NCBI GenBank assembly: GCA_963575645.1
Contig: OY754465.1
Span: forward strand, 37,335,501 to 37,399,500
From: Xanthostigma xanthostigma
Lineage: Eukaryota > Arthropoda > Insecta > Raphidioptera > Raphidiidae
Length of the DNA: 64,000 nucleotides
Direction of reading: 5' to 3'
Shown: positions 46,930-57,345 of the stretch, one piece after another
How the letters are laid out: each line of letters opens with the position of its first letter
Numbering within the stretch: position 1 is the stretch's first letter
The notes under the pieces: model-generated
Databases searched by the model: none
Seen by the model: only the letters and a program-made list of their open reading frames with translations
What the model was told of the DNA's origin: nothing
Made by a program: the position numbers and the translations under genes

Positions 46930-47120
46930 AATATATAATCTAGTTTTGAATTACAGAATAAGTATAGAAATTGCCAGAAATGCACTGATTTTTCGCAACG
47001 TTAGCGCCTTCTGGCGGCTCTTTATCTTCCGCCTAGCTTTCTGGCAATTTTTTCCCTACTTACATGTACTATCTCCTATTATTCCACACAGATTTTTTGA
47101 TGTCAGGGATAATAAACTAT
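46930..47120 (+). mobile_element. LINE-type 3' tail
   Basis: GGGATAATAAACTATTATTA then an ATT tail (to about 47133) resembles a jockey/CR1-group 3' end. Upstream AATTGCCAGAAA and TTTCTGGCAATT form a loose hairpin. Coding part absent. Confidence 0.35.
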
Positions 47121-47474
47121 TATTATTATTATTCTGCAAATTTTCAGCTCTGCACCGAGTCACCCATTTTCTCTGTAGCCAGCTCTCCGCCTATTTGTCA
47201 CGCACGATAATTTTTAAGACCCCAGATAGAGTGGGTTACAGGGCGATTTAAATATTGATTTTATTGCAAAATAAACTGAATTGAAAAATAATTGATGAGA
47301 TTTACTACTAAAATGCCACATTACCGTGGATTTTTGTTGATCGGAGACTCGGGGTCTTAAAGCTGCAGTGTCGCGCGTGAAGCTTTTACTAACCTTTACC
47401 GTCAGACACGCATTTCACATTTCGGCTGATGTCAGAATCACTTATCTCTATTCTTCATGCTTTAGACTTTAGAG

Positions 47475-48600
47475 CAAGGTTTCTCAACCTTTTTTGTGTC
47501 GAGCCTTCCCGGATAATTAAAACTGTACTTATCCAAACAATTAAAGGAACAGAATTTTTTTATAATTTTTTGGGTATATTTTGTAGAGCTGTATCTTTGT
47601 AAAAAATGGTCGTATCGAGATGAAGAAAAAAGCCATTTTGAAGCTTGAAGTTTCTAGTCTCGAGATATTTTGGCACGGTTATCGCGCAATCATAAGAAAT
47701 GGCGCTAGACAAAAAATTTCGAAATTTGTAAATAAGTGGTAGATTTACTAAAAAACCGTAAACAGTCATTTTTTGTACTTTTATCAAATTAATTTTGAGA
47801 ACGAAATTTTCTCAAAAAAAACACGAAAGGGTTGTAGAGGGCGTTTATTGAAGTTTTTAAAACTGGCCATCAATTTACGTTGCGGTCATTGGTTGCTGAG
47901 ATATCGATGATCAAAAACAAAAGAATATTTTTCATTTAAAGTCAGATATTATCTCCGCAAAAAATCGACATAGAGAGGCTGATAAAAAGAAATTAGCGGA
48001 ATAAACATGCTAACACATCAATGCATTTTCCCAAGCTCGTGAACCCAGAAAAAAAAATTAAAAATATGAAAATTGTTTGTCTCGCGCTATTTCGTATGAT
48101 TGCACGATAACCGTAGCTTAAACATTTTTTTCTCGAAATAAGAAACTTCAAGCTTCAAAATGTTTTTTTTTTCATCTCGATATGACCATTTTTGAGAAAG
48201 ATAGAGCTCTACAAATAATACCCAAAAAATTATAAAAAAATCTTTTCCTTTAATATATTATTGATTATTTAATATATTATGTTCATGCTACCCTTTAATT
48301 TTTTTCGTGACAAAAAACATTATTTTAACAACATTTATTTGTCAATTACTGCGTTAATTTATACAAAGTGAACAGTTATACAAAGTAAATTTCAATCAAA
48401 TTTAACGAACCAAAGAAAGACTTTTCTTTTATTACTAGTAATTTCAAACAAATGATTTATTTTATAAACAGAGACCGACTGTACCAATGAACTATATTAT
48501 TCATGATGTTATATCTACGCGTTAAATTGATTTTTTTTTAATTTAAGGCATCATTCCGCGCCCCCTTAGGCAGGCACGCTCCACTGGTTGGGAAATCCTA
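47475..48600. mobile_element. hAT element with perfect 8-bp duplication
   Basis: Left CAAGGTTTCTCAACCTTTTT, right GGTTGGGAAATCCTA. CTTTAGAG flanks both sides exactly (47467-47474, 48601-48608). Without the nested element at 47545-48249 it would be about 417 bp, a non-autonomous hAT. No transposase. Confidence 0.85.
47545..48249. mobile_element. Fold-back MITE, TTAA duplication, inside hAT
   Basis: 705 bp, ends AGGAACAGAATTTTTTTATA and TATAAAAAAATCTTTTCCT, TTAA on both sides (47541-47544, 48250-48253). Arms about 185 bp. TTAA targets fit piggyBac or Kolobok relatives. The ORF at 47560-47787 is arm sequence. Confidence 0.8.
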
Positions 48601-48643
48601 CTTTAGAGTCTAGACATTTTACTCTGGTACAGTACAAACAATT

Positions 48644-48752
48644 AATAAAAAATACAAGTATTATTGTGAAAAAAGCGTGGGGCGCTCGATGTACGAAAAT
48701 GTGGAACAAAGCGCTCCACGCTTTTTTCACAATAATACTTGTATTTTTTATT
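48644..48752. repeat. Hairpin, arms 43 bp
   Basis: AATAAAAAATACAAGTATTA then TTGTGAAAAAAGCGTGG-GCGCT is mirrored almost perfectly (48711-48752) around a 24-nt loop. Two overlapping ORFs here are its shadows. High arm identity suggests recent origin. Confidence 0.85.
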
Positions 48753-49698
48753 CTTATTGTTTTAAGCTTATTTAAAAAAATATTTTTTACTTTTACCACT
48801 GTAGTTACAGTGCTGGCATATTATACTATACTAATAAACCACTTGCTGTAGTCCAAACGGAGGTTACAAACAAACATACATACATACATAGTCTTAAAGG
48901 AGTTATTTATTCAAATAAATACAAAATACGGTTTAGAACTTTTAAACTTCTATATAAAATATTCATACATAAACAAGATAATAAATTGTACTTAGCAATA
49001 ATGTACATATTGTTATAATATAATTTAATACCATATTGTGCATGTAATTGTAGTTCGATTAATATTTGGGTATCCATTTTTTAATTGCTCAAGAGTTTCG
49101 TTTTTTCCTTGCAATGGATAACGTGGTCGTTTATACGGCGCCATAGTGCGTTCTCTCTGTATTCTTTCATTCTATCACTCCGAATAACAAAGTACATATT
49201 ATAATACAGTCAGGCGATTGTTCGAATTACCAAAGAATCCGGTCTATCAAATTTACTGTCTATACTGTAATAGATTCTGGAATGAAAACGGAGGTTTTGT
49301 CATTTTTGAATGGTCCTTCAAAGGAAAAAGGTTGCGCATCGCTGCGGTTTTAACACGGGTTTTGCTATCTGTGTTTTTTTGTTCTCAACTGTAGGTACAA
49401 CAAAACAACGGCCAATTGTCACGACATTTTTCCGGGTACATGGATTTGCATATATATATTAAGTATATACGTTGCGTTAGAGGTGGAGTGTATAAAGAGC
49501 GATGTACTCTAATCCGGGCCTAGTGAACGGAGCACGCCACGATTTATCACATAAAGTCTGCTGCACACGAGACTGGTTTTGTCGTTGGAATCGCTGCTGG
49601 GACTTGTGTTGGCTACGAGGATAGAAATGACGCCACTGTCGGCTCCGCTGCGTGGTTTCCGGAGCTTTTCCGTGTATGATTCTCAGCTGGCTTTATAT
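48753..49698. other. No gene; short CATA run near 48877
   Basis: Nothing else recognised up to the mariner. Confidence 0.45.
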
Positions 49699-50547
49699 TA
49701 GGTGTATAAATAAGTTTCCGCCGTTTGATAAAATATGGCTCCACCCGTACGTTATGTTGAAATTATCATATGTAAAACAAAATATTCTAAGTTTGATCAT
49801 CTGGTAACAACATAACCTTCAAATATTAGTGATTCTGTATCAGCTCATATAATTTTTTTCATCCGAAAATCTTAAAATTTGTGCCGACAAAGCGTCATTT
49901 GCGGAAACTTTTGATTTATTTCTTTTATTTGAAGAATTCTGCAGCTGAAGCACATCGGTGGCTTGTAGAAGCATTTGATGAGGCTATTTTGAGTATAAGG
50001 AGTGCTCGTGAGTGGTTTCAGAAGGTTAAAAACGGTAAATTTGACGTAAAGGACAAAGAACGCAGTGGAAGGCCGAAAGTGTACGAAGAATTGGAAACAT
50101 TATTTGAAGAAGATTCGTCCTAAACACAAAAAGAGTACTTGCAGTTACATCACAAGTCACTCAACAAGCAATTTTACATTTCTTAAAATCGTTGGGTATT
50201 ATTCAACAACAAGGAAATAGGGTTCCATACCCAATAGGTCAAACAGATTCCAATAGGTCAAAACCTATTTGGAAACACTTCACTGGGAAGTTGTACCTCA
50301 CCCGCCGTATTCTCCAGATGTTACTCCTTCCGATTATCACTTGTTACGATCAATGGGTCATGGCCTGTTTGAGCAGAAGTTTACTTCTTATGAAGATTGC
50401 CAAAAATGAGTCGATTCGTGGATAGTTTCAAAAAATGAAGAGTTCTTCCGACGTGGTGTCCGGATGCTGCCAGAAAAATGGGGGAAACTATTGGAAAATA
50501 ATGGACAATGCTGTAAATAAAACGGCGGAAACTTATTTGTACAAGAA
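49699..50547 (+). mobile_element. Internally deleted mariner element
   Basis: TIRs of about 28 bp: 49699-49726 (AAATAAGTTTCCGCCGTTT) and 50520-50547 (AAACGGCGGAAACTTATTT). About 850 bp against roughly 1.3 kb for a full mariner. TA flanks the left end. Confidence 0.9.
49881..50520 (+). pseudogene. Mariner transposase, broken
   Basis: The N-terminal part, 49881-50120, reads LRKLLIYFF then SAAEAHRWLVEAF and VKDKERSGRPKV, the mariner DNA-binding domain with its GRP hook. A frame change near 50122 leads to QVTQQAILHFLKSLGIIQQQ, the second helix-turn-helix (to about 50240). Then the centre of the catalytic domain, with the first two Asp, is deleted; the junction has CCAATAGGTCAAA in duplicate (50231 and 50250). 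The C-terminal part, 50275-50520, reads HPPYSPDVTPSDYHLLRSM, which carries the third catalytic Asp, then SWIVSKNEEFFRRGVRMLPE, with one in-frame stop at 50407. It cannot make transposase, but its TIRs could in principle be recognised by a relative. Confidence 0.9.
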
Positions 50548-51359
50548 CCAATCAAAAAATATTATCTTGTCATGTGGACTTATACACAAACATGGCGTCA
50601 TGGTGTTCTGTTTAGAGATAATAAACGTTCACTTTTGTTAACATTCGAACTGTCATTGCGTGAATCTATAAATCCAGCTTCGAAACACGCATCATGTGAA
50701 GCCAACACACATACGAACCGTCACAAAATCCACCACCACTGTACACTTGGAACCTAGCAGCGAATCTAACGGCAAAACCAGCTTCCTGTGCAGCGGCTTT
50801 TAACTCTCTGTACCCTACGTACCGCCCTGCCTGTGTAGGCGTGTATGTCTGTGGTCACAGAGGTAACGCGACATATCGATTTTGGATTGATTTATTTTAT
50901 AACTTCACCTTTGTAGTTCTTTCTGCTTTTAACCATCCTAATAGTAATCCTAAATAATACAGGTAGGTACATTGAACAAACTGAGGGATCAAAAAAAAAT
51001 TTAAATTATAGGATATTTTTCAAATCGTTGTATCGTTGTGAAAAAAAAGCAATTTTAATAAACTTGTACTTTCTTTTTTGAGAAGCTTTTCAAATTTTTT
51101 CTCTTTCCTACTAAGTCATATTCAAAGAAAAGTAGTGTTCTTTTAATTTTGTGTGAACACGAAACATTTTTTTTCATGAATATTCAAGTGAAGCATTTTG
51201 AAGATTTTTTAAAAATAGTTCTACGATTTTTTCTGACGTATTTGTCAAAGCAAAAATGCTGTTTTTGATGCTTACTAACAAATGATCGGGCAAAAATCCG
51301 CAGGTGGCGTTGGAAAGATAAAAGTGCTTTCTAGTAGTTTATGTGTCAAGCTTGTAATG
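50548..51359. other. No recognisable feature
   Basis: Unassigned DNA between mariner and fold-back. Confidence 0.45.
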
Positions 51360-51998
51360 CATTTTGTCGGTTATAAAGTAGGGGCAGAACCCCCCGAAGA
51401 TATTTTATTAATATACGCAATGAGCACGATAAAGGTCAAACGGATGAACGGTTTGAAACCAAATTTTGGGAGGATGTTTGGTATAGAGATACGAAAAGCT
51501 CTATTGTTTTTGGGGAAAATCGGCGCATGCGCAAAAGAGATATATGCTATAACGTTGTTTTTTATAAAATAATGATATACTTTTCATAACAGTTTATTAT
51601 TCTATTTATTTTTTCAAGAAAGTTTTGTTAACTATTTTTTTTCTGGCAGATTTTCAAAACAAAACAGCAGTTGGTTCTTGTCTTATTTACAAAATATTTC
51701 CGAAATTATTAAGTTTAGATTTTTTTTCACAAAACTTTCTTGAAAAAATAAATAGAATAATAAACTGTTATGAAAAGTATATCATTATTATATAAAAAAC
51801 ACCGTTATAGCATATATCTCTTTTGCGCATGCGCCGATTTTCCCCAAAAACAATAGAGCTTTTCATATCTGCATACCAAACATCCTCCCAAAATTTGGTT
51901 TCAATCTGTTCATCCGTTTGACCTGTATCGTGCTCATTGCGTATATTAATAAAATATCTTCGGGGGGTTCTGCCCCTACTTTATAACCGACAAAATGG
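51360..51998. mobile_element. Fold-back element, family Y
   Basis: Arms 51360-51629 and 51730-51998 are near-perfect inverted copies around 100 bp (TTTTGTCGGTTATAAAGTAG, GGTTTGAAACCAAATTTTGG, GAAAATCGGCGCATGCGC). ORFs at 51282-51572 and 51937-52260 are arm shadows. Single arms recur at 43050, 55650 and 60840. Confidence 0.85.
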
Positions 51999-52399
51999 TC
52001 TGGCATTTTCATTTCTGGATTATATAAATGCTGAACTCAAAGATTATAAAAGTTTCAAGTTGCCTAAAACATGTTTTTTTGGGGATATTTTTTTGCAGAC
52101 GTCATATGCTGCGCAGGCGCGAAATAACCGCAAATGCTCAGGCAGACTCACCATTCCAGATTCACCCATTGATAAATTACTGTTTTTTCATTATTTCAAC
52201 CTGCCTAAAATACATACCCTAAATCAGCTCTCCGGCTATTATTTTATGTATGAACTTTAACATTGTTAATAACGAGATATTAGCGAGTTTTGACAGTCTC
52301 ACAAATCATGTATATAAATATATAATTAAATAATTTTTATAAAAATAATATCATAATAGTTAAAATTTTTAAAGACTATAAAAGCAAGAAAAATAAAAT

Positions 52400-52590
52400 A
52401 CAAATAAAAAGAAAGTTTTTATTGAAATGTACCAAAAAGGAAATATAATTTTTAATAATTTAGGGTCATAATTATATTATTGATTGTGACTAATAAACGA
52501 TCATGGAGTTTACAGCTAACGCTTTTATATTTATGAACCTAAATGAATTATTAATAAATTATTAAAATAATTTTTTCCTTTCTGTGTTTC
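52400..52590. repeat. Penelope flank-like inverted repeat
   Basis: TTGAAATGTACCAAAAAGGA then TTAATAATTTAGG-TCATAATTAT matches the complement of 5930-6000 in the Penelope remnant. The mirror half (ATTTATGAACCTAAAT ... TTTTTTCCTTTCTGTGTTTC) follows at 52528-52590. Confidence 0.6.
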
Positions 52591-52787
52591 AATATTGTCA
52601 ACTCTTATTTCTTTCTTAGATTAAGTTAATTAAATTATATTATTAAGCTCAAAGTGCCGTTAAAAATATACACCAATTTTCGAACATAACGTTGGGGTAT
52701 ATTACGTAAAATTTCGCGCTTTGTAATTCTTAAATTGTCTTCAGACAATATTTTCTATACTAAAAACTAAATCTATGTGCACACTAA

Positions 52788-52998
52788 GGCCTAGTTTATA
52801 TGAGAGGCGTTCAACGCGCGTTGGCCCAACGCGCGTTTACAGTTTCTATACAATTGTATAGAACTGTTTATATGTATAACGCGCTTTGGTGGCGCGTTGA
52901 ACGCGCGTTATCATGTAAACAGTTATATACAATTGTATAGAAATTGTAAACGCGCGTTGGGCCAATGCGCGTTGAACGCTCTTCATGTGTGCTAGGCC
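52788..52998. mobile_element. Harbinger-type MITE, TAA duplication
   Basis: 211 bp, ends GGCCTAGTTTATATGAG and the mirror CTAGGCC, TAA at both flanks (52785-52787, 52999-53001). GG-initial TIR and 3-bp TAA target fit PIF/Harbinger. It holds at least six AACGCGC/GCGCGTT motifs, striking in this AT-rich DNA. Confidence 0.8.
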
Positions 52999-53144
52999 TA
53001 AGTAAGTTCGTTTATCTATTTTCTTGTAATACAAACTTGTTCATTTATCTATACCAGTGGTCGCCCAGTAGTCGAAATTAGACCGTATTTCATTAAATTT
53101 TTAAGTTCGAACGTTATTGAGGTTCTTTTGTCATTATAGGGATT

Positions 53145-53318
53145 TCTCCTGAATCGATTTTACATGTGTTAATTCGTACAAATCGTGTTGATGTATATAT
53201 TGTGCACTTTCCCTCATTAAAACAAAGATAACGATATATGTTTCATCTCAGTGTGTGCGAATTAACACACTCAAATCGGAACCATACTCTTTTTTTTCCT
53301 CTCGTATTTACATACATA
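53145..53318. repeat. Family V, copy 2
   Basis: Inverse copy of 14878-15050 (GTGTTAATTCGTAC ... GCGAATTAACACAC, TTGTGCACTTTCCCTC). It again abuts a Helitron 3' end. Confidence 0.65.
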
Positions 53319-53329
53319 GATTATAGATA

Positions 53330-53705
53330 CTAGCGGTCCGTTCCAGTTTCATCCGGGTGCGATAAATATAATTCTGCAAAATGTATTCGTTTGCGGCCCG
53401 GCGTCTGAACTAATAGCTTTGAGCAAATTGTATCAGATTTGAATTCTATCAGATGTGTCCCTACTTGGTACTAAAACCGTTTTTTTTTGTTTGCTTCTGA
53501 ACTAATAGCTTTGAGTAGATTCTATGAGGTGTCGCTACATGTTACTAAAGCAGTGTATTTACACAAAACACCGTAATTTTGTACAAAATATTTAATAAAA
53601 AACTATCCTATAGCACACACATTTACAAAATTTCGTTAAAATCGGTTCAGTGGTTTCGGGGATTAGTGCGGACGAACGTCGTGACACGAGATTTTTATAT
53701 ATAAA
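53330..53705 (-). mobile_element. Helitron, minus strand
   Basis: On the minus strand the 3' end reads CACCCGGATGAAACTGG, then CTAG (53330-53333) followed by T. The 5' side carries TATATAAAAATCTCGTGTCA. Inside, TCTGAACTAATAGCTTTGAG occurs twice (plus strand 53405 and 53507). No Rep/helicase. Confidence 0.65.
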
Positions 53706-53729
53706 TATATATTTATATATAAAAATCTC
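53688..53729. repeat. Perfect 42-bp palindrome
   Basis: GAGATTTTTATATATAAAT with its exact mirror. It joins the Helitron on the left to a similar element on the right, so two 5' ends may lie head to head. Confidence 0.95.
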
Positions 53730-54062
53730 ATAGGTATATAAATATATGTTTGCAAAATACCATTCACTGACTTACTGACTGACTAATCTCCAAATGTACA
53801 CGCCCGATTGACTTGAAATTTGGCATAGTTACTCCTTTCTCGACGTAGACACCTATCTAAGAATGGATTCTATGAGGAAGAGAGAGAAAGAGGGGGGGAG
53901 AGAGGAGACTGTGATTGTAGGAGAAAAATCCATTTTGGGTATGATTTGCATAAAATCCGTTTTAGTGGTTGTCTACGTCGAGAAAGGAGTAACTATGCCA
54001 AATAATGGGAACGCGTCCGTGTTTCGTTTCAATCGCGTGCGAAGTCGCGGGTAACGGTAGTA
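53730..54062 (+). mobile_element. Helitron-like repeat with a 34-bp inverted pair
   Basis: TTACTGACTGACTAATCTCC at the left and CAATCGCGTGCGAAGTCGCG then GGTAACGG-TAGT at the right are typical insect Helitron ends. ATTTGGCATAGTTACTCCTT then TCTCGACGTAGACA (53818) is perfectly mirrored at 53967. The 63-residue ORF is a shadow. Confidence 0.5.
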
Positions 54063-54682
54063 TTAAATAAATTAATAATGTGAAAATCAGTATAATTAGG
54101 TAACTAAATTATTTAGTGTGCGCGTTTTACTTAATACTAATTTGCTAAAAATTTGACACATTCTATTTTGTTTTGTGACCGCAGATATTTGTGTGGGTGT
54201 GATACTGGCTCGGAGTAGAGACATGATAAATGTCGAGATATGACTCTGTTACATATTAATATTAATAACGCTGTACATTTATTATATCAACCATTTGTTA
54301 TGTTAAACGTAAACCATTAGATAAATGCGATCAGTTACAACTAGCTTCTGTTTTATGTTACGCCCGCGCCAGTGTTTTTAGCAAGTGACTTTCTATACGA
54401 TAATATTCTACGATTCTGAAATAGTAAAGAGTGACAAATCGTCATAGTATGGCTCGATCTATGAAGCAGCGAAGTAATGAAACAATGTTAAGCATACCCG
54501 GCCCATGCAAAAATACTGTGCCGATTTTATTGTAAAGTGTAAGTATTAGCGACTACCCAGAATATTACAATAGATAGATTGTGAGTAGAAGTTTTGTTCC
54601 AAAAATATGTATTGAAGGAGATTTATTTGGTTGAGGAACAATTGAAAAATAAGCTTTACCAGAGTATCGCTTGCAGCCAACA

Positions 54683-54709
54683 TTTCGAAAAATGTATTTT
54701 CATCTTCAG
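54683..54709 (-). ncRNA. Hammerhead-like core motif (candidate)
   Basis: Minus strand CTGAAGA, a GAAAA/TTTTC stem and GAAA, as at 4329-4356. The following nucleotides do not complete a convincing stem I. Confidence 0.3.
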
Positions 54710-54818
54710 GGCTTGATAAACGTTTCAAAGCCTTTCGATGCTTGTTGTCCAAACGATGTGTAGATAAAATTGTAGAAACCCATAATGACCAAAAATCCGT
54801 TTGTTATCTAAAATTGTG

Positions 54819-54873
54819 CTAATTGTTAGTAGAAGTTTTGTTCCAAAACTTCTTATACTAACAATTAGCACCC
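54819..54873. repeat. Hairpin, arms about 24 bp
   Basis: GTGCTAATTGTTAGTAGAAG then TTTTG, loop TTC, CAAAACTTCTTATACTAACA then ATTAGCAC. Confidence 0.85.
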
Positions 54874-54959
54874 TATAGCAAAATAATACATTTTAACAGT
54901 AGTAAGCGATCATAAGCTTTAGTGCAAAGTGCGTCACGCTGTTCATCTAGAATCTAGAT

Positions 54960-55180
54960 TCTAGAGGGCGCCATATGAGGTGGCTATCCTCAGATGGCAA
55001 TATTTTCTTGTTTCATGAAACAAGAAAATAGTTGGGTTTTAGTATCATGGTACTTAATTTTTTAACGGTCATTTTGTGTTGTTTTCTTGTTTCATACCTG
55101 AAAAGTATGAAACAAGAAAATAGTTGGGTTTTAGTATCATTGTACTTAATTTTTTAACGGTCATTTTGTGTGTCATTTTG
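54960..55180. repeat. Family W copy 2, with internal duplication
   Basis: GGCTATCCTCAGATG and GAAACAAGAAAATA-TTGGG match W at 14200-14260. A unit of about 63 bp (AGTTGGGTTTTAGTATCAT to TTTTTAACGGTCATTTTGTG) is duplicated, and TTTTCTTGTTTCAT with its mirror forms a perfect 26-bp palindrome near 55003-55028. Confidence 0.7.
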
Positions 55181-55184
55181 CAAC

Positions 55185-55325
55185 ATTTTCCATTGATGCT
55201 CCGCTCCTATGAAATGGACATCCAACAAAAAAACAGTTTTTCAATTCGAACCAGTAGTTCCTGAGATTAGCGCGTTCAACGAAACAAACAAACTCTTCAG
55301 CTTTATATATTAGTATTAGTATAGA
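55185..55325 (-). mobile_element. Helitron 5' fragment, minus strand
   Basis: Minus strand TCTATACTAATACTAATATA then AAGCTGAAGAGTTTGTTTG and GAACGCGCTAATCTC, the same family as 14523-14873. The 3' end with CTAG is missing. Confidence 0.75.
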
Positions 55326-56000
55326 TTACAGCTTTAAAAAAATAAATAAATAAATGTATGTAGGTAGTCAGAGACGCTAAGCACTACTATTTAGGAAAAC
55401 AAAAATAATATAAAAAAGTTAATAATCTATTATAAATGAAGTGTGCTTAAATTTTGAGATGTGTCACAGTTTTTTTTTCTAATTCTACGAGAACGTGTTT
55501 TGGTGTTATTAAAATGACAGTTCTTAGAAATTTTAAGATGATCTTCAAATCAATGGCAAATTGCAAGTCATGAAAAAGTTTAATAACATTTTTTATACAC
55601 TTTACTGAATGCTGTTAGCCAATAACTATATTAATAAATTAATTAGGTATCGTGCTCACAGACAAGCAGACGCACAGACTTTTTCTAAAAATATGTTTTT
55701 TTTGCATTCGGGTGATCTCAAAACGTAAAAATATTGTAAAATAATGAAAACTGAATTTTGACCTAAATTTTTTCCATTCCCCACTTGTGGTGATAGGATA
55801 GTAAAAATACAGTGTGCAATAACGGAATCAGCATTGCGATCTTGATAAACTATATTTAAGTACTACTTTTATTCACATTGTGAGGAAGTTTTTGTTGTAA
55901 AACTTCTTTTTGCACGGTAGGCTAAAACCGATTCCGGAGATTGAAAGTGTAACGAAACGTGTCGCAATGTGCGTATACTTACCGGCTGTCTAACATTGTG
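55326..56000. other. Unassigned, with family Y piece at 55650-55810
   Basis: TATCGTGCTCACAGACAAGC ... TTCCATTCCCCACTTGTGG matches the outer part of Y at 43260-43430 and 60850-60990. The rest is unrecognised. Confidence 0.4.
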
Positions 56001-56080
56001 CAATAGTGGGTGAGAGGTATATTGGCCGTCTTAAAACTTTAAGGTCGTAGATTCAATCCCGGCGGTTGGTGCCATTGTTA
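56001..56080 (+). repeat. tRNA-derived SINE head
   Basis: AATAGTGGGTGAGAGG (A-box like) and GTCGTAGATTCAATCCCGGC (B-box like), followed by a TTATTATTTATT tail near 56085. Confidence 0.45.
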
Positions 56081-56300
56081 TTATTATTTATTTATTTTAC
56101 CATTAAGTATACAAGTTTTACTTCTGTATTGTGTAGTGTAAAGTACACTGTCTCTTTTTTCTCCTAAAACGTACGCCACTGTATCTCTATAAGCATAATA
56201 TTTTCTTAATGTATTTCCGAGGTATTTCGATATTCATATTTTATGGTTACGTGTTTCGGTTTTTTATTGTCTCAGTGACATTAAATAGTTTTTATCGAAT

Positions 56301-56603
56301 ATGTATGCACGTTTTATAGGTTATAGTGGTTTGGATGGGTCTGTCGATATCTTGATGGATGGTCGAAAGGTCAAATGCGAGGCGAACATGCTGTCTTTCT
56401 TTCTTAAAATAAGTGAGAACAGTCAGGTGGATAATTTTTCTTTTATTGAAAAATTGTGTTGTAAAACTGAAATATACCAGCTATCCCGGGCATATGGATT
56501 TCACCATAGCACTTCCATAGACTCTGATGATAATCTATCATCAACCATAGCACTTCTCAAAGCGATTACGTGTCGTCACATGTTTAAAGAACACAAACTT
56601 TAA
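56301..56603 (+). CDS. Hypothetical protein, 100 residues
   Basis: ATG-initiated frame with mixed composition unlike its AT-rich neighbours: SGLDGSVDILMDGRKVKC, SQVDNFSFIEKLCCKTEIYQ and HHSTSIDSDDNLSSTIALLK. Charged and polar residues are balanced, with no signal peptide or membrane segment. No family recognised. A TAATAAATAA stop region follows directly. The frame does not sit in any inverted repeat I found. It could be an exon, a small orphan gene or a relic of an element; equally a chance ORF. Confidence 0.3.
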   Translation: MYARFIGYSGLDGSVDILMDGRKVKCEANMLSFFLKISENSQVDNFSFIEKLCCKTEIYQLSRAYGFHHSTSIDSDDNLSSTIALLKAITCRHMFKEHKL

Positions 56604-57084
56604 TAAATAATTACGATTTAACAAATTGTTCAATATTTTACAGATCTTAGAGTTTTGATCAAATTCGCATATATGTTCGTTCTGTATTATAAAAATGCCA
56701 TAAAAAATTCCACGCAAGTACTCTATTTTTAACCTCCGATGCAGGAAGAGTGCTGTTATAAGTTTGAAGTTTTTCTTTGTCTGTCGCTGTCTGTGGCATC
56801 GTAGTTCCAAAACGGATAAACAGATACTACCAGTGTGTTTTTTTTGAAAGCTGATGTTTGGGAGAAAAATCAAACCTTAAAAAAGTAAGAAATTATTAAT
56901 TTCTACTATATCTGGTTCCAAACACCGACTAATTACGTTTGGTTGGAATATTTAATTAATAAATGCGTTGGGTATACCGCTGAGACATTGGTATTTTTGT
57001 TATTTCACAGTTGTCGTCGACAAATTTATGAATTAAATATTTTATTCAAACGAACAAATAGTCGCTGCGTTTCTATAGCTTCTA

Positions 57085-57145
57085 TGTATGTATGTATGTA
57101 TGTGGGTATGTATGTGTGTATGTATGTGTGTGTGTCTGTGTGTCT
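57085..57145. repeat. TATG/TGTG microsatellite
   Basis: TATG units grading into TG units. The ORFs across it are products of the repeat. Confidence 0.95.
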
Positions 57146-57186
57146 GTACGTCCGTGGTCATTTCTTTTAAGAATAAATTATTTAGA

Positions 57187-57345
57187 ATGAAAAATGATAT
57201 CGACCACGTTAGTGCGTCAATCAAAGCATGTGAACGTTATTGTGATCGTCAAGAAATTTTATCAAAATCGCTTAAACAAAAAAGACTGCAAAAACAGTAT
57301 ATATTAGGATTTTTGGAAAAGTATTTCTCTGGTCTATTTTTTTAA
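57187..57345 (+). CDS. Hypothetical protein, about 52 residues
   Basis: The frame from ATG 57187 reads MKNDIDHVSASIKACERY, then DRQEILSKSLKQKRLQKQY and ends with an aromatic tail. The heptad-like, lysine- and leucine-rich middle suggests a short coiled coil. TTTTGTTATTTCACAG at 56996-57011 resembles a splice acceptor, so it might be a last exon, but there is no direct proof. No family recognised. Confidence 0.25.
   Translation: MKNDIDHVSASIKACERYCDRQEILSKSLKQKRLQKQYILGFLEKYFSGLFF

Larger units (their letters stand above)
54600..54880 (-). mobile_element. Penelope-like 3' fragment
   Basis: Shares GGTAAAGCTTATTTT, TTTTTCGAAA and GCCCTGAAGATGAAAATA (minus) with 4300-4360. Includes the hairpin at 54819-54870 and a second GTAGAAGTTTTGTTCCAAAA at 54584. 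The 68-residue ORF is not a gene. Confidence 0.55.

Noticed and set aside
48566-48851. Pair of overlapping ORFs on opposite strands with the same peptide
   Set aside because: They are the two strands of the hairpin 48644-48752.
51937-52260. 107-residue ORF
   Set aside because: Starts inside a family Y arm and continues into AT-rich DNA; repeat shadow.
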